A program made the position numbers and the translations under genes. Positions 29,931-42,592 of a stretch of 64,000 bases of DNA are shown here, piece after piece. The notes beneath the pieces are model-generated. The model was not told the DNA's origin. It searched no databases and saw nothing but the letters and a program-made list of their open reading frames with translations. This DNA comes from Prorocentrum cordatum (lineage: Eukaryota > Sar > Dinophyceae > Prorocentrales > Prorocentraceae). How positions within the stretch are numbered: position 1 is the first letter of the stretch; every line of letters starts with the position of its first letter. The DNA lies in the NCBI GenBank assembly GCA_963575745.1, contig CAUYUJ010020679.1, positions 88,458-152,457 on the forward strand. Direction: 5' to 3'.

Positions 29931-32900
29931 CGCCTGATGTCTCCGAATCAATTCCTGTGATTACCAGCCCTGCAGCCACCCCACTGCCCGAGTTAAGTGC
30001 AGAAAACCGACAGCACCTCTGAAGATGACTCGAACAATACGAATACGAATAGCTTCGCGGACCTAGCTCGGGCAGCAGACCGAGTTCACAGCTCTGAATG
30101 CGAGAGACGGACGCGACTGATGTCTCCGAATCAATTCCCGTGATTACCAGCCCTGTAGCCCCCTTGCAGCTCGAGTTTAGTGCAGAAAACGGAGAGCAGC
30201 TCTCAAGATGACTCGAAGAATACGAATAGTTTTGCGGACCTAGCTCGGGCAGCACACCGAGTTCTGAGCTCTAGATTTCGCAGGCCAACGCGTCTGATGT
30301 CTCCGAATCGATTGCTGTGAGTACGAGCCCTATGGCCCCCCTACAGCCCGAGTTAAGTGCAGAAAACTGGCAGCACCTCTCAGGATCACTCGAACAATAC
30401 GAATAGTTCCGCAAACCTAGCTCGGGCAGCAGACCCAGTTGAGACCTCTAGATGGGACAGACGAACGCGCCTGATGATTCGCAATCGATTTCTGTGAGAA
30501 TGAGCTCTGTAGCTGCCCTACAGCTCGAGTTAAGTACAAAATACCGACAACGCGTATCAAGATGACTGTAGCTGCCCTACAGCTCGAGTTAAGTACAAAA
30601 TACCGACAACGCGTATCAAGATGACTCGACACAGCCGATCCCGCCGCGACGCTTGTGCAGAAATATTTACCCGACCGAGCTGAGATTAAGATGACGAGCG
30701 GGAATAAGATTAAATTTGGTCAGAAAAAATACTAGAGCTCAAACAAATTGTTGAATTTCGAAAACAAAATTTTTAACCGACCAAAAGTCAGCAAAAGGTC
30801 CGTCGAGATTTTTCTTGCCAACTAGCTCTCCAGCGCGCCGGAATTACTCTTAAGCTTCCAGCAACTAGCTAAAATCCGTTCTCAAAACGAATGTTCACTG
30901 GCATCGGCGGTGATCCGTCAACCTAGTCACCGCCGGGAACCTCGTAGAGCTCCTTCCACGCGCGAGAGTGCTCGGAGTCGAAGGCGAGAGCTTCTGGAGG
31001 CATTTCTCAAAAAAAATGAACATTGGTGTTTTTTGTATGTCGACATAGAGCTGGTTGCGCCAAGTGTTTTGATAGTAAAAGTGCGCCTACAGATCTCATA
31101 ATAAGACGCAGAGACCCTCACAGTCGTCTACAGGTGCGAAAAATCTGGTTTCTCAAAACTGGGCGCCGGCGGTAAACCGTCAACCTTTGTTACCGCCGGG
31201 GGACTCGTAGAGCTTCCTGACAATATATAATGTCGAAAAAAAGTGCACAGAAGGAATAGTTTTTCAGCCCAAGCGATTCCAGACCTCTCGATGCAACAGC
31301 CGAACGCCCCCGATGCTTCTACATTGTCTTCTGTACGAGCTCTGTAGCTGTTCTACAGCCCGAGTTACGTGCGTAAATCGACAACACCTCTCAAGATGAC
31401 TCGAACAATACGAACAGTTTGGCAAACCTAGCTCGAGTATCAGACCGAGTTCAGGCCTCTGAATGCGACAGGCGAACGCGTCTGATCTCTCCGAATCGAT
31501 TCCTGTGATTACCAGCCCTACAGCCCCCCTACAGCTCGAGTTAAGTGCAGAAAACCGACAGCATCTCAGGATGACTCGAACAATACGAATAGTTTCGCGG
31601 ACCTAGTTCGGGCAGCAGACCGAGTTCTGAGCTCTGTATTCGACAGGCGGACGCGCCTGATCTCTTCAGATCGGTTCCTGTGACTACCAGCACTGTAGCC
31701 CCTCTACAACCTGAGTTAAGTACAGAAAACCGACAGCACCTCTCAAGATGACTCGAACAATACGAATAGTTTCGCGACTCTAGAGCGGGCAGCGGACTGA
31801 GTTCAGAGCTCTCGATTCAACAGACAAACGCGACTGATGATTATGAACGCGACTGTAGTTGTCATATAGCTCGAGTAAAGTACACAAAACCGAGAGCGCC
31901 TGTCAAGATGACTCGAATAATACAAATAGGTTTGCGGACCCAGCTCGGCTAGCAGACCGAGTTCACACCTCTGGATGCAACAGATGAACGCGGCGGATCA
32001 TTCTGAATCGAACAGGTGTGCTTACCAGCTCTGTAGCTGTGCTGTATCTCGAGTTAAGTTTAGTATACCGACAGCGCGTATCAAGATGACTCGAAACGGC
32101 CGATCCCGCCCGTGTGCTTTTTGGCAGTAAAAGGTACCCGATCGAGCTGACATCAAGATGGCGAGCGGGAATAAGATCGAATATCACGGGAAAAAATACT
32201 AGAGCTCTAACGAATGTTCAAATTTTGAGAACATGATTTTCAACTGGGCGCCGGCGGTAAACCGTCAACCTTTCTTACCGCCGGGGGACTCGTAGAGTTT
32301 CCTGACAATATATAATGTGAAGAAAAAACAGATAACGAATAGTTTTTCAGCCCAAGCGATTTCAGATCTCTCGATGCAACAGCCGAACGCCCCCGATGCT
32401 TCTGGATTGTCTTCTTTACGAGCTCTGTAGCTCTGCTACAGCCCGAGTCACGTGCGTTAATCGACAGCACCTCTCAAGATGACTCTAACAAACGAATAGG
32501 TTGGCTGAATGCGACAGGCGGACGCGTCTGATCTCTGCGAATCGAATCCTGTGATTACAAGCCCTGCAGGCCCCCTACAGCCCGAGTTAAGTGCAGAAAA
32601 CCGACAAAACCTCTCAGGATGACTCGAACAATACAATAGTTTCGCAGACCTAGGTCGGGCAGCAGACCGAGTTCTGATCTCTCGATTCGACAGGCCGACG
32701 CGCCTGATCTCTTCAAATCGATTCCTGTGACCACCAGCTTGTAGCCCCCCCCAGCCCGAGTTACGTGCAGAAAACCGAGAGCACTTCTCAAGATGACTCG
32801 AACAATAGGAATAGTTTCGCGATTCTAGATCGGGCAGCAAACCGAGTTCAGAGCTCTCGATTCAACAGACAAATGCGAGTGATGATTCTGAATCGTTTTT

Positions 32901-34114
32901 CTGTAAGCATCAGCTCTGTAGCTGTCCTATAGCTCGAGTTAAGTACAGAAAACCGAGAGCGTCTGACAAGATGACTCGAAAAATACGAATAGGTTTGCGG
33001 ACCTAGCTCAGCTAGCAGACCGAGTTCGAGCCTCTAGATTCAACAGGCAGACGCGCCTGATCATTCTGAATCGATTAGCTGTGCTGACCAGCTCTGTAGC
33101 TGTCCTAAAGCTCGATTTATGTTCAGATAACCGTCGTCGCGTCTCAAGATGACTTGAAACGGCCGATCCCGCCTGCCTGCTTTTTGGCAGTAAAAGGTAC
33201 CCGATCGAGCTGAGATCAAGATGGCGAGCGGGAATAAGATCGAATATCATGGGAAAAATACTAGAGCTGTAACGAATGTTCAAATTCCGAGAACAAAATT
33301 TTCAACCGACCAAAAGTCAGCAAAAGGTCCGTCGAGATTTTTCTTGCCAACTAGCTCTCCAGCGCCCCGCAATTACTCTTAAGTTTCCAGCAGTAACTTG
33401 CTAAGGGAAGCTCTACAATTTACTGAGCAAAAGTCATCAAAAGTTCCATCGAGATTTTCCTTGTCAACTAGCTCGCCAGTGTATTCGAATTACTCTTAAG
33501 CTTTCAGCTGCTAGCTTAGTGAAGCTCTACGAGTCATGAATTGTGAAATATCTTTCAAATCTTAGCAAAACCGACTCAAAGTTATCATATCTTCTTTTCT
33601 GGCCGGATTGACCAACTGGGCGCCGGCGGTAAACCGTCAACCTTTGTTACCGCCGGGGGACTCGTAGAGCTTCCTGACAGCATATAATGTCGAAAAAAAA
33701 TACACCGGAAAAATAATTTTTCAGCCCAAGCAATTTCAAACCTCTCGGATGCAACAACCGAACGCCCCCGATGCTTCTGGATTGTCTTCTGTACGAGCTC
33801 TGTAGGTCTCCTACAGCCCGAGTTACGTGCGTAAATCGACAGCACCTCTCGGAATGACTCGAACAATACGAATAGTTTGGCAAATCTAGCTCGAGTATCA
33901 GACCGAGTTCAGACGTCTGCATGCGACAGGCGGACGCGTCTGATGTCTCTGAATCGATTCCTGTGATTACCAGCCCTGCAGCCCCCCCTACAGCCCGAGT
34001 TAAGCGCAGGAAACCGACAGCACCTCTCAGAACGACTCAAACAATACGAACAGTTTCGCAGACCTAGTTCGGGCAGCAGACAGAGTTCGGAGCTCTGGAT
34101 TCGAAAGGCGGACG
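29931..34114 (+). repeat. tandem segmental duplication, copy 1 (4.18 kb)
   Basis: Nearly identical to 34115-38378. Landmarks are offset by 4184 bp at the start, 4125 bp after a 59-bp internal duplication and about 4130 bp near the end. The junction sequence CGCCTGATGTCTCCGAATC occurs at the start, middle and end, as expected for unequal exchange between monomers. Contents: monomers; end segment 30626-30890; hairpins at 30901 (B), 31161 (A), 32244 (A) and 33616 (A); three monomer arrays; end segments at about 32090-32230 and 33150-33540. Confidence 0.88.
30507..30624 (+). repeat. 59-bp tandem duplication within copy 1
   Basis: CTGTAGCTGCCCTACAGCTC through AAGATGA is repeated exactly at 30507-30565 and 30566-30624. 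The second segmental copy has a single unit at the matching place (near 34690-34750), so this change arose after the 4.2-kb duplication, or one unit was lost from copy 2. Confidence 0.9.
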
Positions 34115-37100
34115 CGCCTGATGTCTCCGAATCAATTCCTGTGATTACCAGCCCTGCAGCCACCCCACTGCCCGAGTTAAGTGCAGAAAACCGACAGCAC
34201 CTCTGAAGATGACTCGAACAATACGAATACGAATAGCTTCGCGGACCTAGCTCGGGCAGCAGACCGAGTTCACAGCTCTGAATGCGAGAGACGGACGCGA
34301 CTGATGTCTCCGAATCAATTCCCGTGATTACCAGCCCTGTAGCCCCCTTGCAGCTCGAGTTTAGTGCAGAAAACGGAGAGCAGCTCTCAAGATGACTCGA
34401 AGAATACGAATACTTTTGCGGACCTAGCTCGGGCAGCACACCGAGTTCTGAGCTCTAGATTTCGCAGGCCAACGCGTCTGATGTCTCCGAATCGATTGCT
34501 GTGAGTACGAGCCCTATGGCCCCCCTACAGCCCGAGTTAAGTGCAGAAAACTGGCAGCACCTCTCAGGATCACTCGAACAATACGAATAGTTTCGCAAAC
34601 CTAGCTCGGGCAGCAGACCCAGTTGAGACCTCTAGATGGGACAGACGAACGCGCCTGATGATTCGCAATCGATTTCTGTGAGAATGAGCTCTGTAGCTGC
34701 CCTACAGCTCGAGTTAAGTACAAAATACCGACAACGCGTATCAAGATGACTCGACACAGCCGATCCCGCCGCGACGCTTGTGCAGAAATATTTACCCGAC
34801 CGAGCTGAGATTAAGATGACGAGCGGGAATAAGATTAAATATGGTCAGAAAAAATACTAGAGCTCAAACAAATTGTTGAATTTCGAAAACAAAATTTTTA
34901 ACCGACCAAAAGTCAGCAAAAGGTCCGTCGAGATTTTTCTTGCCAACTAGCTCTCCAGCGCGCCGGAATTACTCTTAAGCTTCCAGCAACTAGCTAAAAT
35001 CCGTTCTCAAAACGAATGTTCACTGGCATCGGCGGTGATCCGTCAACCTAGTCACCGCCGGGAACCTCGTAGAGCTCCTTCCACGCGCGAGAGTGCTCGG
35101 AGTCGAAGGCGAGAGCTTCTGGAGGCATTTCTCAAAAAAAATGAACATTGGTGTTTTTTGTATGTCGACATAGAGCTGGTTGCGCCAAGTGTTTTGATAG
35201 TAAAAGTGCGCCAACAGATCTCATATTAAGACGCAGAGACCCTCACAGTCGTCTACAGGTGCGAAAAATCTGGTTTCTCAAAACTGGGCGCCGGCGGTAA
35301 ACCGTCAACCTTTGTTACCGCCAGGGGACTCGTAGAGCTTCCTGACAATATATAATGTCGAAAAAAAAAAGTGCACAGAAGGAATAGTTTTTCAGCCCAA
35401 GCGATTCCAGACCTCTCGATGCAACAGCCGAACGCCCCCGATGCTTCTACATTGTCTTCTGTACGAGCTCTGTAGCTGTTCTACAGCCCGAGTTACGTGC
35501 GTAAATCGACAACACCTCTCAAGATGACTCGAACAATACGAACAGTTTGGCAAACCTAGCTCGAGTATCAGACCGAGTTCAGGCCTCTGAATGCGACAGG
35601 CGAACGCGTCTGATCTCTCCGAATCGATTCCTGTGATTACCAGCCCTACATCCCCCCATACAGCTCGAGTTAAGTGCAGAAAACCGACAGCATCTCAGGA
35701 TGACTCGAACAATACGAATAGTTTCGCGGACCTAGTTCGGGCAGCAGACCGAGTTCTGAGCTCTGTATTCGACAGGCGGACGCGCCTGATCTCTTCAGAT
35801 CGGTTCCTGTGACTACCAGCACTGTAGCCCCTCTACAACCTGAGTTAAGTACAGAAAACCGACAGCACCTCTCAAGATGACTCGAACAATACGAATAGTT
35901 TCGCGACTCTAGAGCGGGCAGCGGACTGAGTTCAGAGCTCTCGATTCAACAGACAAACGCGACTGATGATTATGAACGCGACTGTAGTTGTCATATAGCT
36001 CGAGTAAAGTACACAAAACCGAGAGCGCCTGTCAAGATGACTCGAATAATACAAATAGGTTTGCGGACCCAGCTCGGCTAGCAGACCGAGTTCACACCTC
36101 TGGATGCAACAGATGAACGCGGCGGATCATTCTGAATCGAACAGGTGTGCTTACCAGCTCTGTAGCTGTGCTGTATCTCGAGTTAAGTTTAGTATACCGA
36201 CAGCGCGTATCAAGATGACTCGAAACGGCCGATCCCGCCCGTGTGCTTTTTGGCAGTAAAAGGTACCCGATCGAGCTGACATCAAGATGGCGAGCGGGAA
36301 TAAGATCGAATATCACGGGAAAAAATACTAGAGCTCTAACGAATGTTCAAATTTTGAGAACATGATTTTCAACTGGGCGCCGGCGGTAAACCGTCAACCT
36401 TTCTTACCGCCGGGGGACTCGTAGAGTTTCCTGACAATATATAATGTGAAGAAAAAACAGATAACGAATAGTTTTTCAGCCCAAGCGATTTCAGATCTCT
36501 CGATGCAACAGCCGAACGCCCCCGATGCTTCTGGATTGTCTTCTTTACGAGCTCTGTAGCTCTGCTACAGCCCGAGTCACGTGCGTTAATCGACAGCACC
36601 TCTCAAGATGACTCTAACAAACGAATAGGTTGGCTGAATGCGACAGGCGGACGCGTCTGATCTCTGCAAATCGAATCCTGTGATTACAAGCCCTGCAGCC
36701 CCCCTACAGCCCGAGTTAAGTGCAGAAAACCGACAAAACCTCTCAGGATGACTCGAACAATACAATAGTTTCGCAGACCTAGTTCGGGCAGCAGACCGAG
36801 TTCTGATCTCTCGATTCGACAGGCCGACGCGCCTGATCTCTTCAAATCGATTCCTGTGACCACCAGCTTGTAGCCCCCCCCAGCCCGAGTTACGTGCAGA
36901 AAACCGAGAGCACTTCTCAAGATGACTCGAACAATAGGAATAGTTTCGCGATTCTAGATCGGGCAGCAAACCGAGTTCAGAGCTCTCGATTCAACAGACA
37001 AATGCGAGTGATGATTCTGAATCGTTTTTCTGTAAGCATCAGCTCTGCAGCTGTCCTATAGCTCGAGTTAAGTACAGAAAACCGAGAGCGTCTGACAAGA

Positions 37101-38378
37101 TGACTCGAAAAATACGAATAGGTTTGCGGACCTAGCTCAGCTAGCAGACCGAGTTCGAGCCTCTAGATTCAACAGGCAGACGCGCCTGATCATTCTGAAT
37201 CGATTAGCTGTGCTGACCAGCTCTGTAGCTGTCCTAAAGCTCGATTTATGTTCAGATAACCGTCGTCGCGTCTCAAGATGACTTGAAACGGCCGATCCCG
37301 CCTGCCTGCTTTTTGGCAGTAAAAGGTACCCGATCGAGCTGAGATCAAGATGGCGAGCGGGAATAAGATCGAATATCATGGGAAAAAATACTAGAGCTCT
37401 AACGAATGTTCAAATTCCGAGAACAAAATTTTCAACCGACCAAAAGTCACCAAAAGGTCCGTCGAGATTTTTCTTGCCAACTAGCTCTCCAGCGCCCCGC
37501 AATTACTCTTAAGTTTCCAGCAGTAACTTGCTAAGGGAAGCTCTACAATTTACTGAGCAAAAGTCATCAAAAGTTCCATCGAGATTTTCTTTGTCAACTA
37601 GCTCGCCAGTGTATTCGAATTACTCTTAAGCTTTCAGCTGCTAGCTTAGTGAAGCTCTACGAGTCATGAATTGTGAAGTATCTTTCAAATCTTAGCAAAA
37701 CCGACTCAAAGTTATCATATCTTCTTTTCTGGCCGGATTGACCAACTGGGCGCCGGCGGTAAACCGTCAACCTTTGTTTGTTTTGCGGACTTTGCGGTCG
37801 ACTGTGCAGGCTTTCCAGCCTAGTCGGAAGCAAGGAGCGGGCGCATCGGGAGTAGGCGGAAGCCTCACCGATCCAAACGATCAGAGGCGAAAGCCAACTC
37901 TTATTAGGAGTTACCGCCGGGGGACTCGTAGAGCTTCCTGACAACATATAATGTCGAAAAAAAATACACCGGAAAAATAATTTTTCAGCCCAAGCAATTT
38001 CAAACCTCTCGGATGCAACAGCCGAACGCCCCCGATGCTTCTGGATTGTCTTCTGCACGAGCTCTGTAGGTCTCCTACAGCCCGAGTTACGTGCGTAAAT
38101 CGACAGCACCTCTCGGAATGACTCGAACAATACGAATAGTTTGGCAAATCTAGCTCGAGTATCAGACCGAGTTCAGACGTCTGCATGCGACAGGCGGACG
38201 CGTCTGATGTCTCTGAATCGATTCCTGTGATTACCGGCCCTGCAGCCCCCCCTACAGCCCGAGTTAAGCGCAGGAAACCGACAGCACCTCTCAGAACGAC
38301 TCAAACAATACGAACAGTTTCGCAGACCTAGTTCGGGCAGCAGACAGAGTTCGGAGCTCTGGATTCGAAAGGCGGACG
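34115..38378 (+). repeat. tandem segmental duplication, copy 2 (4.26 kb)
   Basis: Same order of modules as copy 1, with hairpins at 35026 (B), 35283 (A), 36373 (A) and 37746 (A). Differences are few: single-base changes, the missing 59-bp unit, and a 134-bp insertion at 37777-37910 inside the last hairpin. The high identity implies a recent duplication. Confidence 0.88.
37777..37910 (-). mobile_element. 134-bp insertion in hairpin loop with CAAA tail
   Basis: Copy 1 has the empty site CAACCTTTG/TTACCGCCGG at about 33645. Copy 2 has TTTGTTTTGCGGACTTTGCG ... TTATTAGGAG between the same two halves. On the minus strand the insert ends CAAAACAAACAAA, like the tail of the RT element at 26262. A minus-strand frame reads EASAYSRCARSLL, loosely like the AAEALTRAI end of the intact RT protein, so it may be an extremely 5'-truncated copy of that family. 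There is no target-site duplication beyond a possible TTTG. Confidence 0.75.
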
Positions 38379-40422
38379 CGCCTGATGTCTCCGAATCGAC
38401 CCCAGTGATTACCAGCCATGCAGCCCCCCTACAGCCCGAGTTAAGTGCAGAGAACCGACAGCATCTCTCAAGATGACTCGAACAATACGAATAGTTTCGC
38501 GATTCTAGATCGGGCAGCTGACCGAGTTCAGAGCTCTCGATTCAACAGACAAATGCGAATGATGATTCTGAATCGTTTTTCTTAAGCATCAGCTCTGTAG
38601 CTGTCCTGTAGCTCGAGTTAAGTACAGAAAACCGAGAGCGTCTATCAAGATGACTCGAATAATACGAATAGGTTTGCGGACCTAGCTCGGCTAGCAGACC
38701 GAGTTCAGACCTCTGGGTTTAACAGGCGAACGCGCCTGATCATTCTGAATCGATTAGCTGCGCTTACCAGCTCTGTAGCTGTCCTGAAGCTCGAGTTAAG
38801 TCCAATATACCGACAGCGCGTATCAAGATGACTCGAAACGGCCGATCCCGCCTGGACGGTTTTTGACAGTAAAAGGTTCCCGATCGAGCTGAGATCAAGA
38901 CGGCGAGCGGCAATAAGATCGAATATCACGGGAAAAAATACTAGAGCTCTAACGAATGGTTGAATTTCGAGAACAAAATTTTCAACCAACCAAAAGTCAG
39001 CAAAAGCTCCGTCGAGATTTTTCTTGCCAACTAGCTCTCCAGCGCCCCGGAATAACTGGCGCCGGCGGTGAACCGTCAACCTGGCCACCGCCGGGAACCT
39101 CGTAGAGCTCCTTGCACCCGTAAGAAAGCTCAGGATCGAAGGGGAGAGCTTCTGGGAGTTTTTCTGGAAATTCGTCAAATTGAGATTTTCGGAGTGAGGA
39201 TGAAGTCGGTTCCGGGAAGTCAACTAATACTAAAACTGCTCAGGGAACAAAATTTATATGACAATGCTCGGCGTAAAAATCTGCTTTCTCAAAAAAATGG
39301 TCAAATATGTTTCAAATCTGAGCAAAACCGACCCAAAGTCACCACTTTCTCCTTTCTGGTCGGGTCGACCAACTAGCTCCACCCCGCGCCGGAATTCCTC
39401 TAGTTCATCGATAACGAAGAGCTCTACGAGGTACTCTTAAGCTTCCAGAAATCACTTGCTCAGGGAAGCTCTACGAGTTACTAGCTCCACCCCGCGCCGA
39501 AATTCCTCTAGCTTATCGATGACGAAGAGCTCTACGAGGTACTGGGACCGGCGGTAAACCGTCAACCAGGTTACCGCCGGGGTCCTCGTAGAGCTCTTTT
39601 CTCGCACGGCGCTGCTCCGCACATATGCAGCAAGACTCTGGAGCAAGATCCCAAAAGCTCGAAAAATCACGTTTCATGTTTCCATCGAAAGACGGCTCCG
39701 CCAAGTGTTTTGATAGCAATACTGCTCCTACGGGAATGAGAGTTTGATTGGCGAACGGGACATAAGCCACTACAGGTGCGAAAAATACCGGTTCTCAAAA
39801 TGAATGTTCAAATCTCTCATAAAGTTTTTCCAACCGACCCAAAGTTCGCACATTGTCCGTCGGGGCCGGGTCGGCCAACTGGGCGCCGGCGGTAAACCGT
39901 CAACCTTTCTTACCGCCGGGGGACTCGTAGAGCTTCCTGACCATATAATGTCGAAAAAACTGCAGAAAACGAATAGTTTTTTCAGCCCGAGCAATTTCAC
40001 TCAGACCGAGTTCAGACCTCTGAATGCGACAGGCGGACGCGCCTGATGTCTTCAAATCGATTCCTGTGATTACAAGCCCTGTAGCCCCCCCTACAGCCCG
40101 AGTTGCGTGCAGAAAACCGACAGCGATTCTCAGGATGACTCGAACAATATCGACAGGCGGACGCGCCTGATGTCTCCAAATCGATTTCTGTGATTACCAG
40201 CCTTGTAGCCCCCCACAGCCCGAGTTCAGTGCAGGAAACCGGCAGCATCTCTCAAGATGACTCGAACAACACGAATAGTTTCGCGGACCTAGCTCGGACA
40301 GGAGACCGAGTTCCGAGCTCTCGATTCGACAGGCGGGCGCGTCTCTAAATCGAATCCTGTGATTAACAGCCATGTAGCCCCCTATAGCCCGAGTTAGTTT
40401 TTTTATTTTTATTATATATATA

Positions 40423-40463
<41 letters not shown>

Positions 40464-40490
40464 TTATTATTTATAAAAAATAATAATTAT

Positions 40491-40557
<67 letters not shown>

Positions 40558-40933
40558 GACAGTATCTCTCCAGATAACTCCAATAATACGAATAGTTTCG
40601 CGAACCTAGCTCGGGCAGCAGCCCGAGTTCAGAGCTCTGGATTCAACAGACAAACGCGCCTGATGTTTCTGAAGCCGTTTCTGTGAGTATGAGCTCTGTA
40701 GCTGTCCTATAGCTCGGGTTATGTTCAGAAAATCGTCACCGCGTGTCAAGATGACCCGAAACGGCCGATCCCGCCACAGTGCTTTTTGGCAGTAAAAGGT
40801 ACCCGATCGAGCTGAGATCAAGATGGCGAGCGGAGATAAGATCGAATATCACGGGAAAAAATTCTAGTGCTCTAACGAATGCTCAAATTTTGAGAACATA
40901 ATTTTCAACTAGCTCTCCAGCGCCCCGGAATTA
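38379..40933 (+). repeat. satellite modules with hairpins at 39057 (B), 39541 (C), 39881 (A)
   Basis: Monomers to about 38830, end segment 38830-39056, then a type B leader with a distinct body (TTCGTCAAATTGAGATTTTCGG). Two closing motifs CGAAGAGCTCTACGAGGTACT, at about 39413 and 39522, precede a type C hairpin. Type A monomers run from about 40000. No genes; the small frames are monomer translations. Confidence 0.75.
40396..40556. repeat. (TA)n plus poly(A) expansion inside a monomer
   Basis: The paralogous site near 43632 reads CGAGTTAATTACAAAAAACTGACAG. Here the segment between CGAGTTA and AAAAACTGACAG has become T-rich, then (AT)n, then about 55 A residues. It looks like a microsatellite birth or a small A-tailed insertion in the AATTACAAAAAA stretch. 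Confidence 0.8.
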
Positions 40934-42592
40934 CTGGCGCCGGCGGTGAACCGTCAACCTGGTCACCGCCGGGAACCTCGTAGAGCTCCTTGCACCCGTA
41001 AGAAAGCTCAGGATCGAAGGGGAGAGCTTCTGGGAGTTTTCCTGGAAATTCGTCAAATTGAGATTTTCGGAGTGATGATGAAGTCGGTTCCGGGAAATCA
41101 ACCCATACTAAAACTGCTCAGGGAACAAAAATTATATGACAATGCTCGGCGTGAAAATCTGCTTTCTCAAAATAAATGGTCAAATATGTTTCAAATCTGA
41201 GCAAAACCGACCCAAAGTCACCACTGGGCGCCGGCGGTAAACCGTCAACCTTGGTTACCGCCGGGAGACTCGTAGAGCTTCCTGACAATATATAATGTTT
41301 TCAAACCTCCCGATGCAACAGCCGAACGCCCCCGATGCTTCTGGATTCTCTTCTTTGCCAGCTCTGTAGCTTCCTTCCTACAGCCAGAGTTACGTGCGTA
41401 AATCGACAGCACCTCTCAAGATGACTCTAACAAAACGAATAGTTTGACAACCCAGCTCGAGTATCAAACCGAGTTCAGAGCTCTGCATGCGACAGGCGGA
41501 CGCGTCTGATGCCAGCGAATCGACTCCTGTGATTACCAGCCCTGCAGCCCCCTTACAGCCCGAGTTAAGTGCAGAAAACCGACAGCACCTCTCAGGATGA
41601 CTCGAACAATACAATAGTTTCGCGGACCTAGTTCGGGCAGCAGGCCGAGTTCCGAGCTCTCGATTCGACAGGCGGACGCGCCTGATGTCTTCAAATCGAT
41701 TCCTGTAACCACAGCACTCTAGCCGCCCCCCAGCCCGAGTTCAGTGCAGAACACCGAGAGCACTTTGAAGATGACTCGAACAATACGAATAGTTTCGCGA
41801 TTCTAGATCGGGCAGCAGACCGAGTTCAGAGCTCTGCATTCCACAGACAAATGCGACTGATGATTCTGAATCGGTCTCTGTAAGAATCAGCTCTGTAGCT
41901 GTCCTATAGCTCGAGTTAAGTACAGAAAACCGAGAGCGTCTGTCAAGATGACTCGAATAATACGAATAGGTTTGCAGACCTAGCTCGGCTAGCAGCCGAG
42001 TTCAGACCTCTAGATTCAACAGGCGAACGCGCCTGATCATTCTGAATCGATGAGCTGTGCTTACCAGCTCTGTAGCTGTCCTAAAGCTCGAGTTATGTTC
42101 AGAAAACCATCATCGCGTGTCAAGATGACTCGAAACGGCCGATCCCGCCACAGTGCTTTTCGATAGTAATATTCACCCGATCGAGCTGAGATCAAGATGG
42201 CGAGCTGGAATAAGATCGAATATCACGGGAAAAAATACTAGAGCTCTAACGAATGTTCAAATTTCGAGAACAAAATTTTCAACCGACCAAAAGTCAGCAA
42301 AAGTTCCGTCGAGATTTTCCGAGCCAACTAGCCTGCCAGTGCGTCCGAATTACTCTTAAGCTTCCAGCTGCTAGCTTAGGGAAGCTCTACGAGTCACTTT
42401 CTCCTTTCTGGTCGGGTCGACCAACTAGCTCCACCCCGCCGGAATTCCTCTAGTTCATCGATAACGAAGAGCTCTACGAGGTACTCTTAAGCTCCAGCAA
42501 TAACTTGCTCAGGGAAGCTCTACGAGTTACTAGCTCCACCCCGCGCCGAAATTCCTCTAGCTTATCGATGACGAAGAGCTCTACGAGGTACT
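40934..42592 (+). repeat. satellite module with hairpins at 40934 (B) and 41224 (A)
   Basis: A type B leader of the same variant as 39057 is followed by type A with about four monomers (41290-42110) and the end segment (42110-42395). Closing motifs are AAGCTCTACGAGTCAC at about 42383 and GAGCTCTACGAGGTACT at about 42468 and 42577. Confidence 0.75.

Noticed and set aside
29635-30255. 200-codon minus-strand frame, and similar frames repeated through 29-63 kb
   Set aside because: They are translations of 178-bp monomers, interrupted irregularly between copies, with no sign of conserved reading frame.
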